A stretch of 64,000 bases of DNA, taken from NCBI GenBank assembly GCA_947492575.1, contig CANLNK010000004.1, positions 124,001-188,000 on the forward strand, written 5' to 3'. The translations under genes and the position numbers were made by a program. The stretch is from an uncultured Thalassotalea sp. GTDB taxonomy: Bacteria > Pseudomonadota > Gammaproteobacteria > Enterobacterales > Alteromonadaceae. Positions 9,520 to 18,014 of the stretch are shown in pieces. The notes under the pieces were generated by a model. The model was not told the origin of the DNA. It did no database searches and saw only the letters and a program-made list of their open reading frames with translations. The stretch's first letter is position 1. Each line of letters opens with the position of its first letter.

Positions 9520-10449
9520 ATGTGGTTTAAGAACCTATATTTTTTCGCGTTTACACGCCCATTTAAACTGACAGAAGAAGAATTAGAACAGCATTTGTCA
9601 GAGCATCCGTTTACACCATGTAAATCGACTGAGCAATCTCACTTTGGTTGGGTTAACGCATTAGGTAAGCACGGTAATAGCTTTGTTCACGCAGCTAACG
9701 GTAGCTTCTTACTATGTGCTCGCAAAGAAGAAAAAATGCTGCCAGCACCAGTTATCAAAGAAATGCTTGAAGAGCGCTGTGCCAAACTTGAAGAAGAGCA
9801 AGGCAGAAGCGCAACAAAGAAAGAAAAAGAGCAGTTTAAAGAAGACATTACCTTTGAGCTATTACCACGTGCTTTTAGTCGTTTTAGCGATACGCATGGC
9901 TATATTTCTCCTGCGCATAACATCATCGTTATCAATTCTAGTTCTCGCGGAAAAGCTGAAGACTTCCTCGCGCTACTACGTAAAGTTATTGGCACATTAC
10001 CTGTAACTAGCTTCTCGCCCAATCAGGCTCCAGATGAAGTAATGACAGACTGGATTACCGAAAAGAGTCTCGGCGATAACTTCCAACTAGGTATGGAAGC
10101 AGAGTTTAATGCATTAGGTGATGATGGCGCTGTTGTGCGCGTTAAGAATCAAGACTTAGCCAGTGACGAAATTAAAATGCACATCGATGCAGAGAAGTAC
10201 GCCACTAAAATTGCGCTTGAATGGGATGACGCATTATCTTGTATCTTGTGTGACGACCTAGCGATCAAAAAACTGAAGTTTTTCGATGTTATTCACGAAC
10301 AAAACGATGATATCGATAAAGACGACATCATCGCCCGCTTAGATGCAGACTTTGCATTAATGACCGGTGAAATTAACCGCTTTATCGTCGACTTACTCGG
10401 TCAGTTCTCTTTGACAACAAGTGAATACCTAGACGAAGAAGAAAAGTAA
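9520..10449 (+). CDS. rdgC: Recombination-associated protein RdgC
   Basis: DNA-binding ring-shaped dimer that modulates RecA-dependent recombination. 309 residues starting MWFKNLYFFAFTRPF, as RdgC proteins typically do (enterobacterial ones begin MLWFKNL), with conserved SHFGWVNALGKHG, LLPRAFSRFSDTHGYISP and KKLKFFDVIHEQ. The ATG at 9520 is chosen over an in-frame TTG 18 bases upstream because AAGG lies 9 bases before it and it matches the family start. The gene is single, with a strong terminator downstream. Confidence 0.96.
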   Translation: MWFKNLYFFAFTRPFKLTEEELEQHLSEHPFTPCKSTEQSHFGWVNALGKHGNSFVHAANGSFLLCARKEEKMLPAPVIKEMLEERCAKLEEEQGRSATKKEKEQFKEDITFELLPRAFSRFSDTHGYISPAHNIIVINSSSRGKAEDFLALLRKVIGTLPVTSFSPNQAPDEVMTDWITEKSLGDNFQLGMEAEFNALGDDGAVVRVKNQDLASDEIKMHIDAEKYATKIALEWDDALSCILCDDLAIKKLKFFDVIHEQNDDIDKDDIIARLDADFALMTGEINRFIVDLLGQFSLTTSEYLDEEEK

Positions 10450-10477
10450 AATTTAACGCGAAATCTCTGCTAAATAA

Positions 10478-10506
10478 AAACAGTCGCCCAAGCGACTGTT
10501 TTTTTG
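10478..10506 (+). terminator. Intrinsic terminator after rdgC
   Basis: A 10-bp perfect stem (AAACAGTCGC / GCGACTGTTT) with CCAA loop and a long T run. It can also act on the convergent HDOD gene. Confidence 0.9.
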
Positions 10507-10535
10507 TTTAGGCTGAGCAAACGTTGTTAATGGTA

Positions 10536-11378
10536 CTAACTGAACATTGCCTTAGCATTTTCATACATCTCTTTAAACTCTTCAGTCTCCATAAAATTGT
10601 CGTCTGGCAAAATACCTTTCGCTACATAGCTTCTGATCAAAGACTCCTGTGTCGCTTGATTCTTAAACAAATCATTATAAATAGCGCCAGCGCGGATGAA
10701 GTCTAAATAATGCGCTTCTTCCGGCAATACTGTTAAGTCACTCCAATTTGACACTAAGGCAGTAAAGTCTTCAGAAAATCCCCAAGCTTTAGTAACTTCA
10801 GCACCGATAACACTACCTAACTTCACAATTGCTTGTTGTAAGAAAGTCGGATTGGCAAATACATCTGGGTGATTTTCTGATTCTGTTAGAATCGGAAGCA
10901 CACCTACGTTATGAACAAGCGCCGCCAGTGTTAGTGTATCTAGCGCTAGTGACGTATGTTTATTTTCTTGCGTATAAAAGGTCATCAAAGCGATAGCAGC
11001 AGCAGCGACACTTACCGTTTTTTCCCAAGACTTTTTCATGTACATGGCAACAATGTCATTTTCGGATATAAATACCTGTTCAATCGCCATTGCTGTCGCA
11101 ATACTTTTAATCTGTCGTAAGCCAATGCGAGTAACCGCTTGGTTAACCGTCTCAACTTTTACAGTGCGTCCCATTACGGCGCTATTGGCAACCTTTAACA
11201 TACCCATTGATAGAGCAGGATCTTGAGCAATAACCTCACTCATTTGATTCAAATTAATATCAGGATCATCTGCAGCCTCTCGAACCTTAAGTGCAATTTC
11301 AGGTAAGGTGGGCAACACAAGCGCGTCGTTTTTTATTTTTTCCACTAAAATCGTGTATAACGCATTCTCTGTCGACAT
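10536..11378 (-). CDS. HDOD domain protein
   Basis: 280 residues, nearly all one HDOD domain: LPTLPEIALKVREAADDPDINLNQMSEVIAQDPALSMGMLKVANSA near the N-terminus, then VNQAVTRIGLRQIKSIATAMAIEQVF. HDOD proteins are non-catalytic HD-fold regulators linked to stress responses, c-di-GMP signalling and cell-cycle or motility control; no additional GGDEF, EAL or receiver domain is attached here. Transcribed alone, convergent with rdgC and divergent from trhP. A specific role cannot be assigned. Confidence 0.85.
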   Translation of the reverse strand: MSTENALYTILVEKIKNDALVLPTLPEIALKVREAADDPDINLNQMSEVIAQDPALSMGMLKVANSAVMGRTVKVETVNQAVTRIGLRQIKSIATAMAIEQVFISENDIVAMYMKKSWEKTVSVAAAAIALMTFYTQENKHTSLALDTLTLAALVHNVGVLPILTESENHPDVFANPTFLQQAIVKLGSVIGAEVTKAWGFSEDFTALVSNWSDLTVLPEEAHYLDFIRAGAIYNDLFKNQATQESLIRSYVAKGILPDDNFMETEEFKEMYENAKAMFS

Positions 11379-11505
11379 AAAGTATCCTTGTATTTTCGTA
11401 TGCTTATCTTAAAAAATAGCACAAGACCAAAGAGATAGAGCATAAATTTAAAAACTCTTTCATATCACTTTAATTATCTCCTTTTCACTGGAATTTGGCC
11501 AATGT

Positions 11506-11519
11506 TTGATATAGGTCAA
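11506..11519 (+). promoter_or_regulatory. FNR/Anr-like dyad upstream of trhP
   Basis: TTGAT-atag-GTCAA matches the FNR consensus TTGAT-N4-ATCAA at 9 of 10 positions. It lies about 100 bp before the trhP start. A related but weaker site lies before the RpoS-like gene (57723-57736). Confidence 0.4.
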
Positions 11520-11618
11520 ATTTGCACTCGTTTTGTACAGAATACGCAAGTTTTCCCATTGCGAAGCCCCATAGCCTCTATAGAATACGCGAACTATTTT
11601 ACAGCCAAAAAACGAGTT

Positions 11619-12977
11619 ATGTTGAAGCCAGAATTATTATCTCCTGCGGGTAGTTTGAAGAACATGAGATATGCCTTTGCCTACGGTGCTGACGCCGTGT
11701 ATGCAGGGCAACCGAGATATTCACTGCGCGTGAGAAATAACGAGTTTAACCATGAAAACCTCGCACAAGGGATTAATGAGGCACACGCATTAGGTAAGCA
11801 ATTTTACGTAGTTAATAATATTGCTCCTCACAATAGTAAACTTAAGACCTTTATCAAGGACCTTGAACCGGTTATCGCGATGAAGCCAGACGCTATGATC
11901 ATGTCTGATCCGGGCTTGATTATGATGACAAAAGAAGCGTTTCCTGACATGCCACTACACCTTTCTGTACAGGCAAACGCAGTTAACTGGGCGACAGTTA
12001 AGTTTTGGCAAGACCAAGGTATCGAACGCGTCATTTTGTCACGAGAGCTCTCGCTTGATGAAATTGAAGAAATTCGCATGCGCTGCCCTGATATCGAGAT
12101 AGAAGTTTTTGTCCACGGTGCACTTTGTATGGCGTATTCTGGCCGATGCCTACTCTCTGGCTATATGAATAAACGAGACCCAAATCAAGGGACTTGCACC
12201 AATGCATGCCGTTGGAATTACAATGTTCACCCAGCGACAGAGTCAGAAACTGGCGATGTTATTGCAACTGCACCACAAGACTTTGACCCGAAAAAAGGAC
12301 AAAGCTTTGAAGATGTCGTGCTAATTCAAGAAGCACATAAGCCTGATGAGTACATGCCAGCCTTTGAAGACGAGCATGGCACCTATATCATGAATTCGAA
12401 AGATTTGCGTGCTGTTGAACACGTAGAGCGTTTGGTCAAAATGGGCGTCCACTCGCTAAAAATAGAGGGTAGAACTAAGTCATTTTACTACTGTGCACGC
12501 ACTGCTCGTGTATATCATCAAGCAATTTTAGATGCAATGGCAGGAAAAAGCTTTAACCAGTCTTTAAACCAAGAGTTAGAGCACTTGGCTCATCGTGGCT
12601 ACACAGAAGGCTTTTTACAACGCCATCGCCATAGCGACACGCAAAATTACGACTACGGCTACTCAAAAAGTGACACTCAACAATTTGTTGGTGAAGTGAT
12701 TGGTCGCAACGAGGAAAACGGGCTTATCGAAATTGAGGTTAAAAATAAATTCTTAGTCGGAGACGAGCTTGAGTTAATGACGCCACAAGGTTGTAAAACA
12801 TTTACGTTAACGCATATGGAATCGCCTAAAGGAGAGCTTATTCGCGACGCTAAAGGCTCAGGTCACAAAGTTATGCTTTCTCTAGAGTGCGAGTTTGACC
12901 TTGAGTTTGGTATCTTAATGAGAAACCTCGACTTTGGCGAAACAACACGTCACCCATTTGCACAAAACCAAGCTTAA
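11619..12977 (+). CDS. trhP: tRNA 5-hydroxyuridine synthase, U32 peptidase family (YegQ/TrhP)
   Basis: TrhP forms 5-hydroxyuridine at the wobble position of several tRNAs in a prephenate-dependent reaction and depends on iron-sulfur biogenesis. The 452 residues from the ATG at 11619 (MLKPELLSPAGSLKNMRYAFAYGADAVYAG) track E. coli YegQ throughout: FVHGALCMAYSGRC, SGYMNKRDPNQGTCTNACRWNY with clustered cysteines, NSKDLRAVEHVERL and KIEGRTKSFYYCARTARVYHQAI. An upstream in-frame ATG at 11502 would add 39 residues not found in the family. It is followed 12 bases later by a two-cluster ferredoxin, which may supply electrons or support cluster chemistry; that link is inference from position. Confidence 0.95.
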   Translation: MLKPELLSPAGSLKNMRYAFAYGADAVYAGQPRYSLRVRNNEFNHENLAQGINEAHALGKQFYVVNNIAPHNSKLKTFIKDLEPVIAMKPDAMIMSDPGLIMMTKEAFPDMPLHLSVQANAVNWATVKFWQDQGIERVILSRELSLDEIEEIRMRCPDIEIEVFVHGALCMAYSGRCLLSGYMNKRDPNQGTCTNACRWNYNVHPATESETGDVIATAPQDFDPKKGQSFEDVVLIQEAHKPDEYMPAFEDEHGTYIMNSKDLRAVEHVERLVKMGVHSLKIEGRTKSFYYCARTARVYHQAILDAMAGKSFNQSLNQELEHLAHRGYTEGFLQRHRHSDTQNYDYGYSKSDTQQFVGEVIGRNEENGLIEIEVKNKFLVGDELELMTPQGCKTFTLTHMESPKGELIRDAKGSGHKVMLSLECEFDLEFGILMRNLDFGETTRHPFAQNQA

Positions 12978-12989
12978 GGTGAAGTAAAA

Positions 12990-13238
12990 ATGGCCTTGTT
13001 GATTGAAGCATCTTGTATCAACTGTGATATGTGCGAGCCGGAATGTCCGAATAAAGCGATAACTTTAGGTGATGTAATTTACGAGATAGATCCTGATAAA
13101 TGTACGGAATGTTTAGGACATTATGACGAGCCAACTTGTGTCAAAGTCTGTCCTATCGATTGTGTTGTACCCGATCCAAAGAACGTTGAAACCGAAGATA
13201 CGTTAATGGCAAAGTTTAAAGCATTACACCTTATTTGA
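12990..13238 (+). CDS. yfhL: YfhL-family 2[4Fe-4S] ferredoxin
   Basis: 82 residues with two [4Fe-4S] ligand sets: CINCDMCEPECPNKAI near the N-terminus and CTECLGHYDEPTCVKVCPIDC, where the enlarged spacing between the second and third cysteines is typical of the YfhL/Alvin ferredoxins. Cytoplasmic electron carrier of low potential. It directly follows trhP with a 12-base gap, suggesting translational coupling and a joint function in Fe-S dependent RNA modification (inferred). Confidence 0.93.
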   Translation: MALLIEASCINCDMCEPECPNKAITLGDVIYEIDPDKCTECLGHYDEPTCVKVCPIDCVVPDPKNVETEDTLMAKFKALHLI

Positions 13239-13290
13239 GATGGGTGTTGCTAGGTTCGCCTAATATTACGCTGACTTATATGCACAAACG

Positions 13291-13328
13291 AAAAAAGCGC
13301 CAGTTTCTCAGAAACTTTGGTGCTTTTT
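13291..13328 (+). terminator. Intrinsic terminator after yfhL
   Basis: An imperfect inverted repeat running from AAAAAAGCGCCAGTTTC to GAAACTTTGGTGCTTTTTT, ending in a T run. It closes the trhP-yfhL operon. Confidence 0.8.
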
Positions 13329-13352
13329 TAATAATAAGTTTTTTTTAGTGTG

Positions 13353-13417
13353 TAATACCAATTTAATTAAGTATTTGACCATTCAGCGAGAATTAAATAT
13401 TTAAAGTAATTGGTATA
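13353..13417. repeat. Short interspersed inverted repeat, MITE-like
   Basis: Ends TAATACCAATT and AATTGGTATA are inverted to each other over about 10 bp and enclose an AT-rich core of about 45 bases containing GCGAGAATTAAATATT. It lies between convergent genes. The form resembles small palindromic repeats seen in Colwellia and Pseudoalteromonas genomes (from memory, not checked). No second copy is evident in this window. Confidence 0.5.
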
Positions 13418-13423
13418 AATAAG

Positions 13424-14740
13424 TTAAAAATAGAAGCGGTAGCCGAGTTGGTACTGGCGTTCTATCAACGGCTCTGGCTGCCACGCATACATTCGTGCAG
13501 CCCTGCTAGACGATACCCAGTTGTACTCACCATAAATGAAGCTTTGACGAGATAGCTGATGACGATAGCTCAATGTTAATGCTTTGCCATTCTCGTTATT
13601 GTTGTCGCCAGGTAAACTATCCTTGTCATCAACATCAAATAATTCCGCGCGCGCCGCAATCTGGGAGCTCCCTATAAAATAACGCAGTAACACGTAGCCT
13701 GTTGAAAAGTCATTATTGACAACATTTACCCCAGTAGGGGATGTCATGTACGTATTTCCTCCCAGATATTGACCAATTAGCTCAATATTCTTGGCGATTT
13801 TGTACTTACCACCTAAATGTGAAAACCTCGTCGTCCACGTATAGTGTCCCTGTTTTACGATGCCTTCTCTTGCATGATTGTCATAAAAACCAGCCGTTAA
13901 TTTAGCGCCTTTTTTATGACGCCAATTACCGTGTAAATGAATTCCCCACCTATCATCTAGCTCTAAAAAAGGGTCGCTGTGACGAGCCTGAAAAGAAAGA
14001 TCAGCACTCAACGCAGGGAAGTAAGGTATCACCAAACGTTCTTGCGTCAGGGTTTGCCTACTCCCAATTGTCCATCCATGCCATGCGAGCATAGCACCTG
14101 CGGGATCGTTATTTTGAAATGCACTAAAGCTGAAAGAAAAATCATGGTCAGAGCGTCGAAACTTACCCAGTTTTTCAATGGACAAACTACCGCCAAGGCT
14201 TCGAAGCTCCTCGCCCACCCAATTATTGAGTGCGCTACTTGTTAGCGTGTATGGGTTAGACCAAGCGGTAGCAATATGCTCTAGGCTAATCTCTGGGTAG
14301 AACAAGCCGACCTTGGCTCCCCATCGCCAGCCGCTAGCATTTGGTACACCTTTGTATCTAGCATAAGCTTCGGTAATACCTGCTTCTAAGTGCCCTTCTT
14401 CTGAAAATGCGTTAGCAACGATTGTCGCGGACCAATTGTTATCGAAAGATAATTGAGATTTAAGGCCTAATTGGCCGAGTGAAAAACCTAAACCATCATC
14501 AAATCTGAATTTACCGTAGTCACCTTTAAGGTAACTCGCACTACTCGCATCACTGCTAACAACATGTGCTCTAACGTCTACAACGCCAGAAAATTTAACT
14601 TCTGCAGCAACTCCGACTGCAGTCAACATCGCAGTTGGAATAAGTGTAACTAACCAAAGTAACTTGGTTAAATTGCGACATGAAAACTTATGTTCAAGCT
14701 TCCCTGCGTTCATATTCACTTTGTCTAAAATGCTGGGCAT
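13424..14740 (-). CDS. Predicted outer-membrane beta-barrel protein
   Basis: 438 residues with an N-terminal hydrophobic segment (about 26-46, LLWLVTLIPTAMLTAVGVAAE) that reads as a signal peptide, then alternating amphipathic strands throughout and a C-terminal aromatic barrel signature (QYQLGYRFYF). I do not recognise a named family; it is porin-like in form. The start codon follows immediately on the stop of the upstream GGDEF/EAL gene, with GAGGA in that gene's end as ribosome-binding site, so translation is coupled. It is third in the cupredoxin - GGDEF/EAL - barrel operon and may be its outer-membrane component. Confidence 0.75.
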   Translation of the reverse strand: MPSILDKVNMNAGKLEHKFSCRNLTKLLWLVTLIPTAMLTAVGVAAEVKFSGVVDVRAHVVSSDASSASYLKGDYGKFRFDDGLGFSLGQLGLKSQLSFDNNWSATIVANAFSEEGHLEAGITEAYARYKGVPNASGWRWGAKVGLFYPEISLEHIATAWSNPYTLTSSALNNWVGEELRSLGGSLSIEKLGKFRRSDHDFSFSFSAFQNNDPAGAMLAWHGWTIGSRQTLTQERLVIPYFPALSADLSFQARHSDPFLELDDRWGIHLHGNWRHKKGAKLTAGFYDNHAREGIVKQGHYTWTTRFSHLGGKYKIAKNIELIGQYLGGNTYMTSPTGVNVVNNDFSTGYVLLRYFIGSSQIAARAELFDVDDKDSLPGDNNNENGKALTLSYRHQLSRQSFIYGEYNWVSSSRAARMYAWQPEPLIERQYQLGYRFYF

Positions 14741-17086
14741 TTATTCCTCATACTGCTTAATTCGATAGATGGTATCTTCGAGCCAGCGGTCAAACGCGTC
14801 AACCGGCAGTGGCCTGCTAATAAAATACCCTTGCGCCAACTCACAACCTTGCAGCTCCAACCATTTTAGAGTGGTTTCGTCCTCGATTCCTTCCGCCACG
14901 ACCGTCAACCCCATATTATGGGCAAGTTCAATGGTAGAAAGTACAATAATTTTATCGCTATTGTCACTGGCTAAGTGCTGCACGAAAGAACGATCTACTT
15001 TGAGCTCTTGCACTGGTAGGTGCTTTAACTGTGCCAGCGACGAATAGCCAGTACCATAATCGTCAATCGATAACTTAAACCCATGTTCACGTAGGTAACA
15101 TAATATATCCGTTGCTGTTGAAATATCACCAACAACGGCATCTTCAGTTACTTCAAGCGTAATAGCACCATCAACAATATCGTATTGATCTTTCAAATCG
15201 ATAACAAAATCAGCATAAGATTTATCTTTGATATTCTCTGCTGAAATATTAATCGCAACTTTGATATCGACACCTTGTTCACGCCAGGCCACATATTGAC
15301 GCACAGCCGTAGTGGTTACCCAACGCGTAAGGGCCGCCATTTGCCCCGTCTTTTCAGCAATACTAATAAAGGCATCTGGCGGAATTAATCCTTTGTCAGG
15401 GTGGTGCCACCTAACCAGCGCTTCGACATGACTTATCGTCATATTCTTCAATGACAACTTAGGTTGGTAATGCAATACTAACTCGTTTAACTCGATGGCT
15501 TGTTTTAAGCTGTTAGTTAAAAACAGGCGTTCCATCGCATTGATATCAAACTGAGTTTGATAATGTTGGTATGGTATTTTTTCTTTCTTCGCGTGCTGTA
15601 GCGCGACATTTGTCTTTTGCAGAAGCTCAGAGGCATCACCACCATTAATTTGCGAGCTGTCAGCGCCACCAATTGCAAACTGTAAGTCCAATTCTACATT
15701 TTCATACTGACAACGCATATTGAGATCGGAAAGTATTCGTTGAACCAATTCATCGATTGATTGTAGCTCCGCCAAGAGTACAAAATGCTCTGCCCCTAAG
15801 TGGTAGCAAGACAGGTTTAAATTACACTTTAGAATACGATTAGCAACTTCAATAATCAGCTGGTCACCTACTTTGTAACCCAGTGTATCTTTGACTTCTT
15901 CAGCACCGAGAACACATAATTGGAGCACTAAAAATTGTTCGCCTGCTTGCTGACGAGCTTCTAGTGCTTTTAACAATGAGTTTCTATTTGGAAGGTGTGA
16001 TAGCGGGTCGTGGAACGCTTGAAAGCTGATGGTCTCTTCACGCGATACAATCGCTTTTGTCATGCTGTTAAATTCGTTTGAGAGCTTTCTCAGCTCAATG
16101 CTACCGTCAACTTCTACCGCACCATCATAATCACCATGAGTGATAGCATTAACTTGAGCTAAGAGGCGCTTGATTGGGGAGGTAATAGAACGGGCTATTC
16201 CAACCGCCCCCGTGACAGAGAGCAAGAGCGTCATCGCAATTACGACAGTTAATTGCGGCCATTCCACCCCAGCCTGTGCCAGAACATCTGCTTTAGATTG
16301 GTATAGCAGCACGCTTAGTGGTTGCTGGCTTACTTCGCCCAGAGGCAGTGTATTAAAAATATAATCAGCTTGTTGGGATTGCAGCACGCTCAGGTACTGC
16401 TCTATATCTTCAATAGCATCAGCACCACGTGAGCTAGCAATTAAATTAACGTTAGACTGCTCCCCCACCAAAAAGGCAATGTTAACATCGGTAAGTTCGG
16501 CAAACTCTTTTGCAAGCTGGGTATTTATTAAATAACCAAAACCTAACCAACCGACAACTCGCGAACCACTTTTTATCGGTGCCATACCTAATTGGTATAG
16601 CTGCCCACTCAACTCAACTAATTGCGCTTGTTCTTGGCTGTATAGCCCACTAGGTAAAGGAAAGGCTTGTCCTTGCTCGTCGCCAACTTTCACTTTTACA
16701 TCTCCGCTATTAGAGAGGTAAGTGACAAGTTCAGCAAGTATCTCTCCCTGACTATCAATAGCTATAGCAATGTCACTATTAATCCGCTTCCTGTGGTTGT
16801 TAAGGGCAACCAGAAAGCTTTTCCTATCTTCATTTAATACTGATTTTAAGCCATAGTCTTTAGCTGCTGTTTCTGCGAACGCAGCTAGATAATAACGTCT
16901 ATTCTCAAATTGAGTTCGAAATAATTTCTTAGCACTCTCAATGCGGTTGTTTAACTGCGTGTTGTCTAATTGCTGGTTAGCTTGATAAGTCAGATAAAAA
17001 GAAACCGTCTGGACTATCAACAGTAAAAAGATAAATAAAATAAGAATTTTACTTTGTAGACTGCGCATATTGAGAAGCTTGATCAC
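14741..17086 (-). CDS. Membrane-bound degenerate-GGDEF / EAL c-di-GMP phosphodiesterase
   Basis: 781 residues: membrane helix (about 13-31), a large periplasmic Cache-like sensor, a second helix (about 280-300), HAMP, GGDEF and EAL domains. The GGDEF signature is LGAEHF, so cyclase activity is probably lost. The EAL domain keeps EALVRWHHP, NISAENI, EVTEDAVVGD, DDYGTGYSSL, KVDRSFV and VAEGIED, so it should hydrolyse c-di-GMP. The start is GTG at 17086, only 3 bases after the cupredoxin gene stop; an ATG at 17068 is an alternative. The operon suggests that the neighbouring periplasmic cupredoxin-like protein supplies or modulates the signal (inferred). Confidence 0.9.
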   Translation of the reverse strand: MIKLLNMRSLQSKILILFIFLLLIVQTVSFYLTYQANQQLDNTQLNNRIESAKKLFRTQFENRRYYLAAFAETAAKDYGLKSVLNEDRKSFLVALNNHRKRINSDIAIAIDSQGEILAELVTYLSNSGDVKVKVGDEQGQAFPLPSGLYSQEQAQLVELSGQLYQLGMAPIKSGSRVVGWLGFGYLINTQLAKEFAELTDVNIAFLVGEQSNVNLIASSRGADAIEDIEQYLSVLQSQQADYIFNTLPLGEVSQQPLSVLLYQSKADVLAQAGVEWPQLTVVIAMTLLLSVTGAVGIARSITSPIKRLLAQVNAITHGDYDGAVEVDGSIELRKLSNEFNSMTKAIVSREETISFQAFHDPLSHLPNRNSLLKALEARQQAGEQFLVLQLCVLGAEEVKDTLGYKVGDQLIIEVANRILKCNLNLSCYHLGAEHFVLLAELQSIDELVQRILSDLNMRCQYENVELDLQFAIGGADSSQINGGDASELLQKTNVALQHAKKEKIPYQHYQTQFDINAMERLFLTNSLKQAIELNELVLHYQPKLSLKNMTISHVEALVRWHHPDKGLIPPDAFISIAEKTGQMAALTRWVTTTAVRQYVAWREQGVDIKVAINISAENIKDKSYADFVIDLKDQYDIVDGAITLEVTEDAVVGDISTATDILCYLREHGFKLSIDDYGTGYSSLAQLKHLPVQELKVDRSFVQHLASDNSDKIIVLSTIELAHNMGLTVVAEGIEDETTLKWLELQGCELAQGYFISRPLPVDAFDRWLEDTIYRIKQYEE

Positions 17087-17089
17087 TCG

Positions 17090-17758
17090 CTAGTACTCTT
17101 CTAAAAACTCGAACTCTTCTTGGTTCTTTTGCTCTGGTATAGGTAACATTGTTTTTTCCAATACCACTCGATAAATGCGAGCCGCACCTATGCTTTCAGT
17201 ATCCAATGAATAAGTGCGTTGATTGCCTTCAACATCTAACTGAGGATGCCAAATAGTAAGATCATAGTCTCCTTCTTGCGGCAACGTAAACGAAATGCTA
17301 CCTGCATCATTAGTTTTGCCGTAAAGCGGTGTATCTACAACCAATACGAAACCGCTCATCCAGTCATGAATGTTACAACCCATCGCAATTTCTTCAGCAC
17401 TATTAACATGCTGAGTCTGTTTTACTTCACCAGATTTGAGCTTAAACTCGAAGCGATTTTCACCACCGATAGAATAGATGTGATGGGTAATGTCGTCTTG
17501 ATTGCTAAAATGCAGAGCTTGACCTTTTTGCACAACACTAATATACGGCATAAATTTCTTGTCGCGCTGGCCGATAGTTTCATTTGGTCCACTATCTTGC
17601 CTTACTCCCTCAGGTAACAAGAATTTGGGCGTCAAATAGACCACCATATCACTGACAGGCTGATTGTCCTTGCTAACGACGCTAACTTCAAATGACTTAG
17701 CTGCTTGAACTTTAGTTACCAGCAAGCCTAACACCAATAACGTTATGTATTTAAACAT
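17090..17758 (-). CDS. Cupredoxin-like periplasmic protein (annotated in relatives as methylamine utilisation protein)
   Basis: 222 residues from the ATG at 17758, which has GAGG just upstream and starts a signal peptide (MFKYITLLVLGLLVTKVQA); a longer in-frame start lacks one. The mature part contains a plastocyanin-like fold with candidate type-1 copper ligands: His in ITHHIYS, Cys and His in MGCNIHDWM, and the following Met. A C-terminal beta domain (GKTNDAGSISFTLPQEGDYDLTIWHPQL) resembles carboxypeptidase-regulatory-like domains. First gene of the operon with the GGDEF/EAL protein and the barrel. The methylamine name is inherited annotation only; copper or redox sensing is as likely. Confidence 0.75.
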   Translation of the reverse strand: MFKYITLLVLGLLVTKVQAAKSFEVSVVSKDNQPVSDMVVYLTPKFLLPEGVRQDSGPNETIGQRDKKFMPYISVVQKGQALHFSNQDDITHHIYSIGGENRFEFKLKSGEVKQTQHVNSAEEIAMGCNIHDWMSGFVLVVDTPLYGKTNDAGSISFTLPQEGDYDLTIWHPQLDVEGNQRTYSLDTESIGAARIYRVVLEKTMLPIPEQKNQEEFEFLEEY

Positions 17759-18014
17759 AAAACCTCTACACCTATTCCTTAGCTTGAGAGAATAGCCTAA
17801 TCCCCTCTGCGCTTTCAATTATTTAGTTCTATGATTAATAGAGCAGTAAAGCCAAGAAAAAATTGCAGATAATGGACAAGTCAATTCAGTCTATAGCACT
17901 ATTGATCGTGAGATAATATGACTAATCGTATATTAAACCATTTATAGAGTGCTGATTTATCTACGATAGCCTAACATGATAGTTGCACGCATAACCAAGA
18001 AAATAGCACGCATT

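Noticed and set aside
9683-10006. 107-residue plus-strand open frame within rdgC
   Set aside because: Second frame inside rdgC with unlikely composition; rdgC itself is certain.
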